A DNA stretch of 64,000 bases from Actinomadura meyerae. GTDB lineage: Bacteria > Actinomycetota > Actinomycetes > Streptosporangiales > Streptosporangiaceae. Below the pieces are notes generated by a model. That model was not told the DNA's origin. It saw nothing but the letters and a program-made list of their open reading frames with translations, and ran no database searches. A program made the translations under genes and the position numbers. Shown one piece after another: positions 25,895 through 34,886 of this stretch; the first letter of the stretch is position 1; every line of letters begins with the position of its first letter. The stretch is from positions 124,001 through 188,000 of the forward strand of contig NZ_FZOR01000008.1 of assembly GCF_900188445.1 (NCBI RefSeq), written 5' to 3'.

Positions 25895-25913
25895 ACTTCC
25901 AAATATTGGAAGT
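25895..25913. promoter_or_regulatory. MarR operator between marR and icmF
   Basis: ACTTCCAA-ATA-TTGGAAGT is a perfect 19-bp palindrome, AT-rich against the background and placed between the divergent starts at 25845 and 25936. A partial further half-site (CCAAGGTTTGG, 25914-25924) overlaps the icmF start region. This fits a MarR dimer site; binding is inferred. Confidence 0.7.
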
Positions 25914-25935
25914 CCAAGGTTTGGTGGTGGGGTCG

Positions 25936-28900
25936 GTGACGGGGGAGCTGCACGCGCCGGTGCACCCGGTGCGGTTCGTGACCGCGGCGGCGCTGTTCGA
26001 CGGCCATGACGCGGCCATCAACATCATGCGGCGCATCCTGCAGTCCCAGGGCGCCGAGGTGGTGCACCTCGGCCACGACCGCTCGGTCCGCGAGGTCGTC
26101 GACGCCGTGCTGGAGGAGGACGCGCAGGGCGTGGCGGTCAGCTCCTACCAGGGCGGCCACGTCGAGTACTTCGAGTACCTGTCGCGGAGCCTGAAGGAGG
26201 CCGGCGCCGAGCACGTGAAGGTGTTCGGCGGGGGCGGCGGGGTGATCGTCCACGAGGAGATCGCGCGGCTGTCCGGGGCGGGCGTGCGGATCTTCTCGCC
26301 GGAGGACGGGCAGCGCCTCGGCCTGCCCGGCATGATCAACGAGCTGGTGCGCGACTGCGACACCGACCTCGCGGCCGAGCCGCTCCCGGTGGCGGACGTC
26401 CTGGCGGGGGAGCGGCGCGCCCTCGCGCGGACCATCACCTGCCTGCAGGGCGGGCGGCTGCCGGACGCCGACCGGGCGCGGCTGGCCGAGGCGGCGGCCG
26501 CCCGGCGGGTGCCGGTGCTCGGCATCACCGGCACCGGCGGCTCGGGCAAGTCGTCGCTGACCGACGAGCTGGTGCGCCGGTTCCGCGCCGACCAGGGCGA
26601 CCGGCTGCGCGTCGCGGTGCTGGCCGTCGACCCGACCCGGCGCCGCGGCGGCGGCGCGCTGCTCGGCGACCGGATCAGGATGAACTCCCTGGACGGCGAC
26701 CGCGTGTACTTCCGCTCCCTGGCGACCCGCGGCGCGCGGGAGCTGCCCGGCGGCATCGAGGACATCGTCACCGCCTGCAAGGCCGCCGGCTACGACCTGG
26801 TGGTCCTGGAGACCCCCGGCATCGGGCAGGGCGACGCCGCGATCGTGCCGCTGGTGGACGTCTCGCTGTACGTGATGACGCCGGAGTTCGGCGCCGCGTC
26901 CCAGCTGGAGAAGATCGACATGCTCGACTTCGCGGACGTGGTGGCGATCAACAAGTTCGAGCGGCGCGGCGCGGCCGACGCGCTGCGGGACGTGTCGCGG
27001 CAGCTCGTCCGCAACCGGGAGGCGTTCGGGCAGCGGCCCGAGGACATGCCGGTCTTCGGCACCAGCGCCGCCACCTTCAACGACGACGGCGTCACCGCGC
27101 TGTACCGGCACCTCGGCGGGCTCCTCGCCGAGCACGGCCTGGAGCTGGCGGACGGCGCCCTGCCGGAGGTCGCCACGAAGGTGTCCACCGGCGCCGCGAC
27201 CGTGATCCCGCCCGGCCGGGTGCGGTACCTGTCCGACATCGCCGAGACCGTCCGCGGCTACCACGCCGCCACCGAGCGGCAGGTCGAGGCGGTGCGGCGC
27301 GTCCAGCGGCTGGACGAGGTGCGCGCCGAGCTGACCGACGCGGCCGAGGTCGAGGCGCTGCTGGAGAAGGCCCGCCGGGACGTCGAGCCGGGCAGCGCCG
27401 AGCTGGTGGAGTCCTGGCCGGCCGTCGTGGAGTCCTACTCCGGCGACGAGCAGGTGGTGCGGATCCGCGACAGGGAGCTGCGCACGGCGCTGACCCGCGA
27501 GTCGCTGTCGGGCAGCCGCATCCCGCGCGTCGCGCTGCCCCGCTACACCGACCACGGCGAGCTGCTGCGGTTCCTGCGCCGGGAGAACCTGCCCGGCAGG
27601 TTCCCGTTCACCGCCGGGGTGTTCCCGTTCAAGCGCGACAACGAGGACCCGGCCCGCATGTTCGCGGGCGAGGGCGACCCGTTCCGCACCAACCGCCGCT
27701 TCAAGCTGCTGTCGGAGGGCCAGCCCGCGACCCGGCTGTCCACCGCGTTCGACTCGGTCACCCTGTACGGCCGCGACCCCGACGAGCGCCCCGACGTGTA
27801 CGGCAAGGTCGGCACGTCCGGGGTGTCGATCGCGACGCTGGACGACATGAAGGCGCTCTACGACGGCTTCGACCTGTCGGCGCCCACCACGTCGGTGTCG
27901 ATGACGATCAACGGCCCCGCGCCGACGATCCTGGCGTTCTTCCTCAACACCGCCATCGACCAGGGCCTGGACGCCTTCCGCGGGGAGCACGGGCGCGAGC
28001 CGTCCAGGGAGGAGGCCGAGGCGGTCCGCGCGCGCGTGCTGTCGACCGTGCGCGGCACCGTGCAGGCCGACATCCTCAAGGAGGACCAGGGGCAGAACAC
28101 CTGCATCTTCTCCACCGAGTTCTCGCTGCGGATGATGGGCGACATCCAGGAGTGGTTCATCGCCAACGGCGTCCGCAACTTCTACTCGGTGTCGATCTCC
28201 GGCTACCACATCGCCGAGGCCGGGGCGAACCCCATCAGCCAGCTCGCGTTCACCCTCGCCAACGGGTTCACCTACGTCGAGTCCTACCTGGCGCGGGGCA
28301 TGGACATCGACGACTTCGCGCCCAACCTGTCGTTCTTCTTCTCCAACGGCATGGACCCCGAGTACAACGTCCTCGGGCGCGTGGCCCGCCGCATCTGGGC
28401 CGTCGCCATGCGCGAGCGGTACGGCGCCAACGAGCGCAGCCAGAAGCTGAAGTACCACGTGCAGACGTCGGGGCGCTCCCTGCACGCGCAGGAGATGCAC
28501 TTCAACGACATCCGCACCACCCTGCAGGCCCTCATGGCCGTCTACGACAACTGCAACAGCCTGCACACCAACGCCTACGACGAGGCGGTGACCACCCCGA
28601 CGGAGGAGTCGGTCCGGCGGGCCCTGGCCATCCAGATGATCATCAACCGGGAGTGGGGCCTGGCGATGAACGAGAACCCGCTGCAGGGCTCGTTCATCAT
28701 CGACGAGCTGACCGACCTCGTCGAGGAGGCGGTGCTCGCCGAGTTCGACCGGATCAGCGAGCGCGGCGGCGTCCTCGGCGCGATGGAGACCGGCTACCAG
28801 CGCGGCCGCATCCAGGACGAGTCGATGCTGTACGAGCAGCGCAAGCACGACGGCTCGCTGCCGATCATCGGGGTGAACACCTTCCGCCCCGCCGAGGGCG

Positions 28901-29154
28901 GCGACGGCACCCCGCAGAAGATCGAGCTGGCCCGCGCGACCGAGGAGGAGAAGCGCTCCCAGCTGGAGCGCGTCCACTCCTTCCAGGAAGCGCACCGCGG
29001 CGAGGCCGAGGCCGCCCTCGCCGCGCTCAAGGACGCGGCGCGCGCGGGCGAGAACGTCTTCGCCGTCCTGATGGACGCGGCGCGCGTGTGCAGCCTCCAG
29101 CAGATCACCGACGCGTTCTTCGAGGTCGGCGGCCAGTACCGCCGCAACATATGA
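25936..29154 (+). CDS. icmF: Fused isobutyryl-CoA mutase IcmF
   Basis: Adenosylcobalamin-dependent interconversion of isobutyryl-CoA and n-butyryl-CoA, with a built-in G-protein chaperone. The 1072-residue protein has, in order, a B12-binding domain (FDGHDAAINIMRRILQSQGA, with the cobalt-ligand His; then GGGGGVI), a MeaB-like GTPase (GITGTGGSGKSS, NKFE), and the mutase barrel (YGKVGTSGVSIATLDDMKAL, TSVSMTINGPAP, EDQGQNTCIF, EMHFNDIRTTLQAL). This order is specific to IcmF. The start is uncertain among GTG codons at 25924, 25927 and 25936; 25936 gives the usual N-terminus (VTGELHAPVHPVRFV). Divergent MarR gene likely controls it; the BtuF-like gene overlaps its stop. Confidence 0.95.
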   Translation: MTGELHAPVHPVRFVTAAALFDGHDAAINIMRRILQSQGAEVVHLGHDRSVREVVDAVLEEDAQGVAVSSYQGGHVEYFEYLSRSLKEAGAEHVKVFGGGGGVIVHEEIARLSGAGVRIFSPEDGQRLGLPGMINELVRDCDTDLAAEPLPVADVLAGERRALARTITCLQGGRLPDADRARLAEAAAARRVPVLGITGTGGSGKSSLTDELVRRFRADQGDRLRVAVLAVDPTRRRGGGALLGDRIRMNSLDGDRVYFRSLATRGARELPGGIEDIVTACKAAGYDLVVLETPGIGQGDAAIVPLVDVSLYVMTPEFGAASQLEKIDMLDFADVVAINKFERRGAADALRDVSRQLVRNREAFGQRPEDMPVFGTSAATFNDDGVTALYRHLGGLLAEHGLELADGALPEVATKVSTGAATVIPPGRVRYLSDIAETVRGYHAATERQVEAVRRVQRLDEVRAELTDAAEVEALLEKARRDVEPGSAELVESWPAVVESYSGDEQVVRIRDRELRTALTRESLSGSRIPRVALPRYTDHGELLRFLRRENLPGRFPFTAGVFPFKRDNEDPARMFAGEGDPFRTNRRFKLLSEGQPATRLSTAFDSVTLYGRDPDERPDVYGKVGTSGVSIATLDDMKALYDGFDLSAPTTSVSMTINGPAPTILAFFLNTAIDQGLDAFRGEHGREPSREEAEAVRARVLSTVRGTVQADILKEDQGQNTCIFSTEFSLRMMGDIQEWFIANGVRNFYSVSISGYHIAEAGANPISQLAFTLANGFTYVESYLARGMDIDDFAPNLSFFFSNGMDPEYNVLGRVARRIWAVAMRERYGANERSQKLKYHVQTSGRSLHAQEMHFNDIRTTLQALMAVYDNCNSLHTNAYDEAVTTPTEESVRRALAIQMIINREWGLAMNENPLQGSFIIDELTDLVEEAVLAEFDRISERGGVLGAMETGYQRGRIQDESMLYEQRKHDGSLPIIGVNTFRPAEGGDGTPQKIELARATEEEKRSQLERVHSFQEAHRGEAEAALAALKDAARAGENVFAVLMDAARVCSLQQITDAFFEVGGQYRRNI

Positions 29155-29936
29155 CGGGTCGACGGGCGGTCCCGCGCGACGACACCGGCCACCCGGTCCC
29201 GGTACCGGACCGGGTGCGCCGCGTGGTGTCGATCGTCCCGTCCCTGACGGAGACGGTCGCGGTGAGCGCCCCCGGCCTGCTCGCGGGCGCCACCGACTGG
29301 TGCACCCGCCCCGAGGGCCTGGACGTCCCGCGCGTGCGGGGCACGAAGAACCCCGACCTGGGCCGGATCGCGGAGCTGCGTCCCGACGTCGTGCTCGGCA
29401 ACACCGAGGAGAACCGGCCCGCCGACGTCGCCGCGCTGCGCGCGGCGGGCGTCCCGGTCTGGATGACGGAGATCCGCACGGTGGACGAGGCGCTGGCGTC
29501 GCTGCGCCGGATGCTCGCCGAGGCGTGCCGGGTGCCGGTGCCGGGCTGGCTGGACGAGGCGTCGCGGGTCTGGTCGGCGGTGGTCCCGCGGCGGCGGCGC
29601 GCGGCCGTCGTCCCGATCTGGCGGCGGCCGTGGATGGTCGTCGGCCGCGACACCTTCACCGGCGACGTCCTGTCGCGGCTCGGCGTGTCCAACGTCTACG
29701 CCGCGCACCCCGACCGCTACCCCAAGATCCCCTTGGACGAGCTGAACGCCGCGGGCGCCGACCTCGTCGTGCTGCCCGACGAGCCCTACCGGTTCACCGC
29801 CGAGGACGGGCCCGAGGCGTTCCCCGGCCTGGACGTCGCGCTCGTCGACGGGCGGCACCTCACCTGGTACGGCCCGTCGCTCGTCGACGCTCCGGGGGCT
29901 CTCGCACGGCAGCTCGACGGGGCCAGGACGTACTAG
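29151..29936 (+). CDS. BtuF-like helical-backbone metal receptor without signal peptide
   Basis: A 261-residue protein of the periplasmic-binding fold that binds cobalamin or siderophores: RRVVSIVPSLTETVAVSAPG, then LVGATDWC-like AGATDWCTRP, GTKNPDLGRIAELRPDVVLG and a C-terminal domain ending with DVALVDGRHLTWYGPS. No signal sequence or lipobox precedes the domain, so it should be cytoplasmic. Its ATG overlaps the icmF stop (ATGA), so it is translated with the B12-dependent mutase. No ABC permease or ATPase follows. A role in holding or delivering cobalamin to IcmF is a reasonable but untested inference. Confidence 0.75.
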   Translation: MTGRRAVPRDDTGHPVPVPDRVRRVVSIVPSLTETVAVSAPGLLAGATDWCTRPEGLDVPRVRGTKNPDLGRIAELRPDVVLGNTEENRPADVAALRAAGVPVWMTEIRTVDEALASLRRMLAEACRVPVPGWLDEASRVWSAVVPRRRRAAVVPIWRRPWMVVGRDTFTGDVLSRLGVSNVYAAHPDRYPKIPLDELNAAGADLVVLPDEPYRFTAEDGPEAFPGLDVALVDGRHLTWYGPSLVDAPGALARQLDGARTY

Positions 29937-30523
29937 CCGTCCCGCCGCGCGAACATCGCCTCCACGCAGTCGGCCATGCGCTTGTCCAGCTCCTCGGCGG
30001 GCAGGCCGATCTCGCGGGCGAGGTGCTCGCGCAGCAGCGTGTACCCGTAGATCGTGGACGCGATCGCCGCCTGCACGGCCTCCACGTCGGCCACGGGCAG
30101 CTCGCCCCGCCCGGCCTCGGCGGCGAGGTCGGCGCGGCCCGCCCCCCGGTTCAGCAGGACGCGGGGCCGGTCGTCGCCGTCCAGCACCAGCAGCGTCGCC
30201 AGCCGCACCGGCTCGGGGTTGCGCAGGCTCGTCCAGAACAGCCGGGCGAGGCGCTCGCGCAGCGGCAGCCCGGCGGCGTCCACCGCGTCCTCGGCGTTCG
30301 GCCGCGACCGGTGGAACAGCGCCGAGCGCAGCAGCGCCCGCCGCGACCCGAAGTACTGGTAGACCAGCCCGCGGTTGACCCGGGCCTCGTCGGCGACCTG
30401 CCGCAGGTTCAGCCCGGCGAGGACGCCGCCGCGGCGCAGCAGTGCGACCGCCGCCGCCCGCAGCGACTCCTCGGTGGCCTCCCGGTCCCGGCCGCGGGCC
30501 GCCCCCTCACCCGCGGGGACCAC
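29933..30523 (-). CDS. TetR-family transcriptional regulator
   Basis: A 196-residue regulator with an N-terminal HTH (LRQVADEARVNRGLVYQYFGSRRALLRSAL) and a helical ligand domain. GTG at 30523 overlaps the 3' end of the upstream SDR gene by 17 bp, placing it third in the acyl-CoA dehydrogenase operon; TetR proteins in such lipid operons usually respond to acyl-CoAs. It converges with the BtuF-like gene, overlapping its stop by 4 bp. An autoregulatory site would be expected in the promoter near 32472-32501. Confidence 0.88.
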   Translation of the reverse strand: MVPAGEGAARGRDREATEESLRAAAVALLRRGGVLAGLNLRQVADEARVNRGLVYQYFGSRRALLRSALFHRSRPNAEDAVDAAGLPLRERLARLFWTSLRNPEPVRLATLLVLDGDDRPRVLLNRGAGRADLAAEAGRGELPVADVEAVQAAIASTIYGYTLLREHLAREIGLPAEELDKRMADCVEAMFARRDG

Positions 30524-31262
30524 CCGCCACGTAGATCACCTGGCCGGACACGAACGAGGCGTCGTCGCTCACCAGGAACGCGACCGTCCCGGCGATGTCC
30601 TCGGGGACGCCGACGCGCCGCACCGGGATCTCCTTGGCGGCGGCGGCCTTGAAGTCCTCGAAGTCGACGCCGACGCGCGCGGCGGTCGCCGCGGTCATCT
30701 CCGTGGCGATGAACCCGGGCGCGATCGCGTTGGCGGTCACGCCGAACTTGCCCAGCTCGATCGCCAGCGTCTTGGTGAACCCCTGGAGGCCCGCCTTGGC
30801 GGCCGAGTAGTTGACCTGGCCGCGGTTGCCGAGCGCCGACACCGACGACAGGTTCACGATCCGGCCCCATCCGGCCTTCGTCATGTGCTCCTGCGCGGCG
30901 CGGCTCATCAGGAACGAGCCGCGCAGGTGCACCGACATGACCGAGTCCCAGTCGTCGTCGGACATCTTGAACAGCAGGTTGTCGCGGGTGATGCCGGCGT
31001 TGTTCACCAGCACCACGGGCGGGCCCAGTTCGGCGGCGACGCGGGCGACGGCGGCGGACACCGCCGCGGAGTCCGCGACGTCCACGCCGACGGCGAGGGC
31101 CGTCCCGCCCTCCTTCGCGATCGTCTCGACGGTCCCGGCGCACGCGGCCTCGTCCAGGTCGCAGACCGCGACGGCGAAACCCTCCCGCGCCAGCCGCACG
31201 GCGGTGGCGGCGCCGATGCCGCGCGCCGCGCCCGTGACGATGGCGACCCTGGTGGCTGTCAT
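30507..31262 (-). CDS. 3-oxoacyl-ACP/CoA reductase-like SDR
   Basis: A 251-residue classical SDR. It has TGAARGIGAATAVRLA (NADP-binding), NNAG, the catalytic S-S-V-S and Y-S-A-A-K, and the C-terminal SGQVIYVAGGPRG end. The family reduces 3-oxoacyl groups or oxidises 3-hydroxyacyl-CoA. Two ATGs are six bases apart; the second (31262) is at the right distance from CGGAGG. It lies 13 bp after the acyl-CoA dehydrogenase gene, so a beta-oxidation-type step is likely. Confidence 0.85.
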   Translation of the reverse strand: MTATRVAIVTGAARGIGAATAVRLAREGFAVAVCDLDEAACAGTVETIAKEGGTALAVGVDVADSAAVSAAVARVAAELGPPVVLVNNAGITRDNLLFKMSDDDWDSVMSVHLRGSFLMSRAAQEHMTKAGWGRIVNLSSVSALGNRGQVNYSAAKAGLQGFTKTLAIELGKFGVTANAIAPGFIATEMTAATAARVGVDFEDFKAAAAKEIPVRRVGVPEDIAGTVAFLVSDDASFVSGQVIYVAGGPRG

Positions 31263-31275
31263 CTGCATGCCTCCG

Positions 31276-32427
31276 TCAGACCTGGATGTCCTTGGCGATG
31301 ATGGTCTTCAGCACCTCGCTGGTGCCGCCGTAGATGCGGGCGACGCGGGCGTCGGTGTACAGGCGGGCGATCGGGTACTCGAGGATGTAGCCGTAGCCGC
31401 CGTGCAGCTGCAGGCACTTGTCGACGACGCGGCCCTGCACCTCGGTGCAGAACAGCTTGCAGACGGCGGCGTCGGCGGGGGTGAGCTCGCCGGCGTCCAG
31501 CGCCTCGATGCAGCGGTCGACCAGCGAGCGGGCCGCCTCGACCTCGGTGGCGCACTCGGCGAGGACGAACTTGGTGTTCTGGAACGACGACACCGTCTTG
31601 CCGAAGACCGTGCGCTCCTGCACGTACCTGCGGGCGAACTCGACCGCCGCGGCCGCCGAGGCGTAGGAGCTGGTGGCGATGCCGAGCCGCTCCTCGGCCA
31701 GGTTGTGGGTGAGGTATTCGAAGCCGCGCCCCTCCTCGCCGAGGAGGTCCTCGACGGGCACCCGGACGTCGGTGAACGACAGCTCGGCGGTGTCGGAGCT
31801 GCGCAGCCCGATCTTCTCCAGCTTGCGGCCGACCGAGTAGCCCTCGCTCTTGGTGTCCACCGCCAGGATCGACAGGCCCGCGCGCCGGTTCTCCGGCGTC
31901 GCCGGGGAGGTCCGCGCGACCACGAGCACCCGGTCGGCGAGGACGCCGCCGGTGATGAACGTCTTGGCGCCGTTCAGCACGTAGTGGTCGCCGTCCCGCT
32001 TCGCCGTGGTCTGCATGCCGGCGAGGTCGGAGCCGGTGCCGGGCTCGGTCATGGCGATGGCCGTCATCATCTCGCCGGACACGAACGGCGGCAGCCAGCG
32101 CTTCTTCTGCTCCTCGCTGGCGTACTTCAGCAGGTACGGCAGGACGAGGTTGACGTGCACGCCGTAGCCGCCGAAGCTCACCCCGGCGCGGGCGCACTCC
32201 TCCGACACCACGGCCTGGTACTTGAAGCTGGTCTCGCCGGCGCCGCCGTACTCCTCGGGCACCTGGATGCCGAAGACGCCGAGCTCGCCGAGCTTGTTGT
32301 AGAACTCGCGCGGCGGGTGGCCGGCGTTCTCCCACTCCTCGTAGACGGGGGCGACCTCCGCCTCGATGAAGGCCCGGATCGTGTCCCGGAACGCCTCGTG
32401 GTCCTCGTTGAATACGGTGCGGCGCAC
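31276..32427 (-). CDS. Acyl-CoA dehydrogenase
   Basis: A 383-residue FAD enzyme introducing the alpha,beta double bond into an acyl-CoA. Signatures: MTEPGTGSDLAGMQTTA (substrate/FAD), the KTFITGG block, QERTVFGKTVSSFQN and the C-terminal QLHGGYGYILEYPIARLYTDARVARIYGGTSE with the catalytic Glu region of the long-chain type. GTG at 32427 has GGAGAGGGG upstream. It is the first gene of the ACAD-SDR-TetR operon. Substrate chain length is not evident. Confidence 0.92.
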   Translation of the reverse strand: MRRTVFNEDHEAFRDTIRAFIEAEVAPVYEEWENAGHPPREFYNKLGELGVFGIQVPEEYGGAGETSFKYQAVVSEECARAGVSFGGYGVHVNLVLPYLLKYASEEQKKRWLPPFVSGEMMTAIAMTEPGTGSDLAGMQTTAKRDGDHYVLNGAKTFITGGVLADRVLVVARTSPATPENRRAGLSILAVDTKSEGYSVGRKLEKIGLRSSDTAELSFTDVRVPVEDLLGEEGRGFEYLTHNLAEERLGIATSSYASAAAAVEFARRYVQERTVFGKTVSSFQNTKFVLAECATEVEAARSLVDRCIEALDAGELTPADAAVCKLFCTEVQGRVVDKCLQLHGGYGYILEYPIARLYTDARVARIYGGTSEVLKTIIAKDIQV

Positions 32428-32471
32428 GCCGTGGCCCCTCTCCTGTGCCGGGGTGCAACTAACGGAACGCT

Positions 32472-32501
32472 AACTTAACTCGAATACAGTTCTAGAATCA
32501 A
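32472..32501 (-). promoter_or_regulatory. Promoter candidate of the acyl-CoA dehydrogenase operon
   Basis: On the minus strand TTGATT (32496-32501) and TAAGTT (32472-32477) are 18 bp apart, 45-75 bp upstream of the GTG at 32427. The AT-rich stretch also contains TTCTAGAA and two GTTAG units nearby, possibly TetR contacts. Confidence 0.45.
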
Positions 32502-32514
32502 ATACGGGAGAGGG

Positions 32515-34395
32515 TCAGCAGTCCGGTTCGCAGACGCGCCGCGAGACGGCCTTGAGGAAGATGGCCTGGATCTGCCCCGGCGTGTCGGCCACGTAGGCGT
32601 CGCCATGCGTGACCTGCGCGATCTGCCGCAGCTCGTTGACGTCCACGTCGCGCCCGTACCCGAGCATGTTGACCTGGACGGGCCGCTCCGGGTCGTACTC
32701 GCGGCGCATGTGCTCGAGGGTCTCCTTCAGGGACGGGCCGTCCGGGTCCTCGTTGCGGCCGTCGGTCCACAGCAGCACCGAGTTCACGTACTCGGGCTTG
32801 TAGGTGCGCTTCATGTAGTCGAAGGCGGCCATGACCGTGTCGTACAGGCCGGTGTCGCCGTGGGGCTTGACGCGGATCCGCGCGAACGCGCTCAGCACGA
32901 GCTGGCGGCGGGTCGCCGAGCCGAGCCGCTCGTTCAGCGGCCCCACGCTCACCAGCTCGCGCCAGTCCCGGGTGCCCTCCAGCTCGGTGGAGAAGATCCA
33001 CTGGCCGAGCTCGCTGTCGTCCGGCAGCAGCGACAGCCCGCCCTGCGCGGTCCGCACGGTGGACTGGAGCCGCGTCACGCCCGGCGCGACCCGCTCGTCC
33101 ATCGACCCGGACACGTCGATGATGCTGAGCATCCGGATGCTGAGCGACAGCTGCGCCCACGACTGCATGATCCGCCGCACCTCGGCGGCCGGCACCGCCG
33201 GCAGCGCGTCCGGCGGCCGCGCGTCGAGCCCGACGGCGGGGGTGAACGCGCCGGGCGCCGCACCGCCCGGCGCCCGGAACCCGAGCCGCTGGACGTCGTC
33301 GCGGACCGCGGTGCCCGACAGCTCCCGCCACAGGAGCCGCGCCGCGGCCGCCTTGCCCGGCGACAGCACGGCGACGGGATGGTCGAGGTACACCGTCCCC
33401 TCCGCCGGATGCACCGCGACGACCGGGGCGGCGGGACGGCGGGAGTTGTAGGCGTACACCGCCTGCTCGGGGGCGAGCGCGACGGGGTAGCGGTCGGCGG
33501 CGCCGGTGCGGAACGCGTCGAACTCGGCCTTGACCGAGACCGCGACGCCCTCCCGGATCGTCCGCACCACGCCGGTGAACCCGGCGTCGCCGCTCGGGGA
33601 CCGCTCCAGCAGGGCGTTCGCGAGCACGAGCGTGCCCATCCCGGTGGCGCTGCGGTCGGGGTCGGGGACCTGGAGCCGCAGCAGCCGCGGCGGGATGACC
33701 GAGTCGCCGGGAGCGTTCTCGGCGGTCCCGGCCGAGGCGAGCAGCTCGGTCCAGGAGGGCCGCGCCGGCGCGCCCAGGTTCCGCAGCTGCGCGGCGAGGC
33801 CGCGCGGCATCGCCACGACGATCGGCGTGGTGGCGACGCTCCCGAGCACGGTGCGCCCCCCGCCGGCGAGCCCGAGCCACAGCGAGGAGTCGGGGATCCA
33901 TACGTCGGGCCGCTCGGTGACCCCGGCGACGCCCTTGCCGGACAGCAGCGTCGCGACGGCGGCCGGGTCGGTGGCGCGCACCCGCGCGCTGACGCAGCGC
34001 CCGCCCACCTCGTGCCGGGCGTCGTTGAACCGCCCAGCCGCCCGCACGACCGCGGGCGCGACGTCCGGCGCGGCGGCCACGCTGATCGCGACGTCGTCCC
34101 CCGAGCACCCGCCGCTCCGCGCCCCGAACGCGTAGACGGCCGCACCGGTGAGCAGCACCAGCCCGACGGCCCCGGCCAGCGGCCCGAGCAGCACCCCGCC
34201 GATCCGCCGCGGCCCCGGAGGGCGCCGCCGCCGCGGCCTGGCGGCGGCGTGCGCGGGCCCGGCCGGGCGCGGCCGTTCGGCGCGGACGGGGGGAGGCCCG
34301 CCCGGCTCCGAGAGGCCGAGGAACACGTGGGGGGCGCCGCCCGGCTCCGTCGAACTCCGGGGCGCCCACTCGGGTACGTCGTCGTGTCCGCTCAT
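32515..34395 (-). CDS. Membrane-anchored von Willebrand factor type A / substrate-binding-like protein
   Basis: A 626-residue protein. After a basic, proline-rich cytoplasmic tail a single membrane helix lies at about 65-88 (GGVLLGPLAGAVGLVLLTGA), followed by an extracellular substrate-binding-protein-like region and a C-terminal VWA domain with MIDAS motif IIDVSGSMDER and later TDGRNEDPDG. It ends in a Cys-containing tail (CEPDC). ATG at 34395 follows GGAGG. VWA proteins of this kind mediate surface interactions; no partner is evident. A long structured intergenic region lies upstream. Confidence 0.82.
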   Translation of the reverse strand: MSGHDDVPEWAPRSSTEPGGAPHVFLGLSEPGGPPPVRAERPRPAGPAHAAARPRRRRPPGPRRIGGVLLGPLAGAVGLVLLTGAAVYAFGARSGGCSGDDVAISVAAAPDVAPAVVRAAGRFNDARHEVGGRCVSARVRATDPAAVATLLSGKGVAGVTERPDVWIPDSSLWLGLAGGGRTVLGSVATTPIVVAMPRGLAAQLRNLGAPARPSWTELLASAGTAENAPGDSVIPPRLLRLQVPDPDRSATGMGTLVLANALLERSPSGDAGFTGVVRTIREGVAVSVKAEFDAFRTGAADRYPVALAPEQAVYAYNSRRPAAPVVAVHPAEGTVYLDHPVAVLSPGKAAAARLLWRELSGTAVRDDVQRLGFRAPGGAAPGAFTPAVGLDARPPDALPAVPAAEVRRIMQSWAQLSLSIRMLSIIDVSGSMDERVAPGVTRLQSTVRTAQGGLSLLPDDSELGQWIFSTELEGTRDWRELVSVGPLNERLGSATRRQLVLSAFARIRVKPHGDTGLYDTVMAAFDYMKRTYKPEYVNSVLLWTDGRNEDPDGPSLKETLEHMRREYDPERPVQVNMLGYGRDVDVNELRQIAQVTHGDAYVADTPGQIQAIFLKAVSRRVCEPDC

Positions 34396-34696
34396 CGCCG
34401 ACCTCCGTCTCCCGGCCACCGCGCCGCACCGGATGAGACACATCACCCGTCTGTCTCACGACCAGCTGTGATGTTCGTCTCATCGAGGTCGTCCGTCAAG
34501 GGGGCCGTCCAGGAGTACGCATCCGGTGGCGGAACGGATCGGCCCGAACACACCCACTACGGGCGAAAAGTTCGGACGATGCGGGTTTCGGCCGCTGGCC
34601 GGACCAGGTCAGCGCGGGCTCTTGCCCTTCTCAGCCGGATGTGCGGGGCCCGCCGTTCGCGGGCAAAGGCGAACTCATGTCAGCGTCTGCCACGAA
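34396..34696. other. Gene-free region upstream of the VWA gene
   Basis: About 300 bases without a plausible coding frame. It should hold the promoter of the minus-strand VWA gene; no clear -35/-10 pair or repeat was recognised. Confidence 0.5.
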
Positions 34697-34840
34697 CCGG
34701 GGAAGTCCCAGGAGAAACCCCGGACATTGAAAAGCGGCGCCGGGTGGATACGGGGGCAATCCACCCGGCGCCGCATCATCGGTGTTCCGACGGGGGCCCG
34801 GAACACCGGCACGGGCGCTCCGACGGGGGACCAGAGCGCC
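34697..34840. ncRNA. Cluster of stem-loops; candidate structured RNA and terminator
   Basis: Four stems lie in series: CCGGGG/CCCCGG (about 34697-34722), a 16-bp perfect stem (34734-34749 with 34759-34774), a 9-bp stem (34781-34789 with 34799-34807) and a 7-bp stem (34814-34820 with 34834-34840). The last three present the same loop word ACGGGGG although their stems differ in sequence. Read on the minus strand the 16-bp stem is followed by CTTTTC and would terminate the DUF3099 transcript (34887-35249). Whether a separate RNA is made is unknown. Confidence 0.45.
34734..34774 (-). terminator. Intrinsic terminator of the DUF3099 gene
   Basis: A 16-bp perfect inverted repeat (GCGGCGCCGGGTGGAT, 34734-34749, and its complement at 34759-34774); on the minus strand it is followed by TTTT. 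It lies 113 bp past the DUF3099 stop. Confidence 0.7.
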
Positions 34841-34886
34841 GGTACAAATCGTACACCGAAACCCCCCGCGGTTAGTCAAGAGAATG

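Noticed and set aside
25330..28995. A 1221-codon minus-strand frame opposite icmF
   Set aside because: Only its last about 171 codons are the MarR gene; the rest mirrors icmF codon structure and has no domain of its own.
34600..34725. Possible riboswitch (GAACCGGGGAAG-CCC-GGAGAAACC resembles parts of c-di-AMP leader RNAs)
   Set aside because: No gene follows on the plus strand in range and the later conserved riboswitch blocks are not seen; similarity is limited to a few short words.
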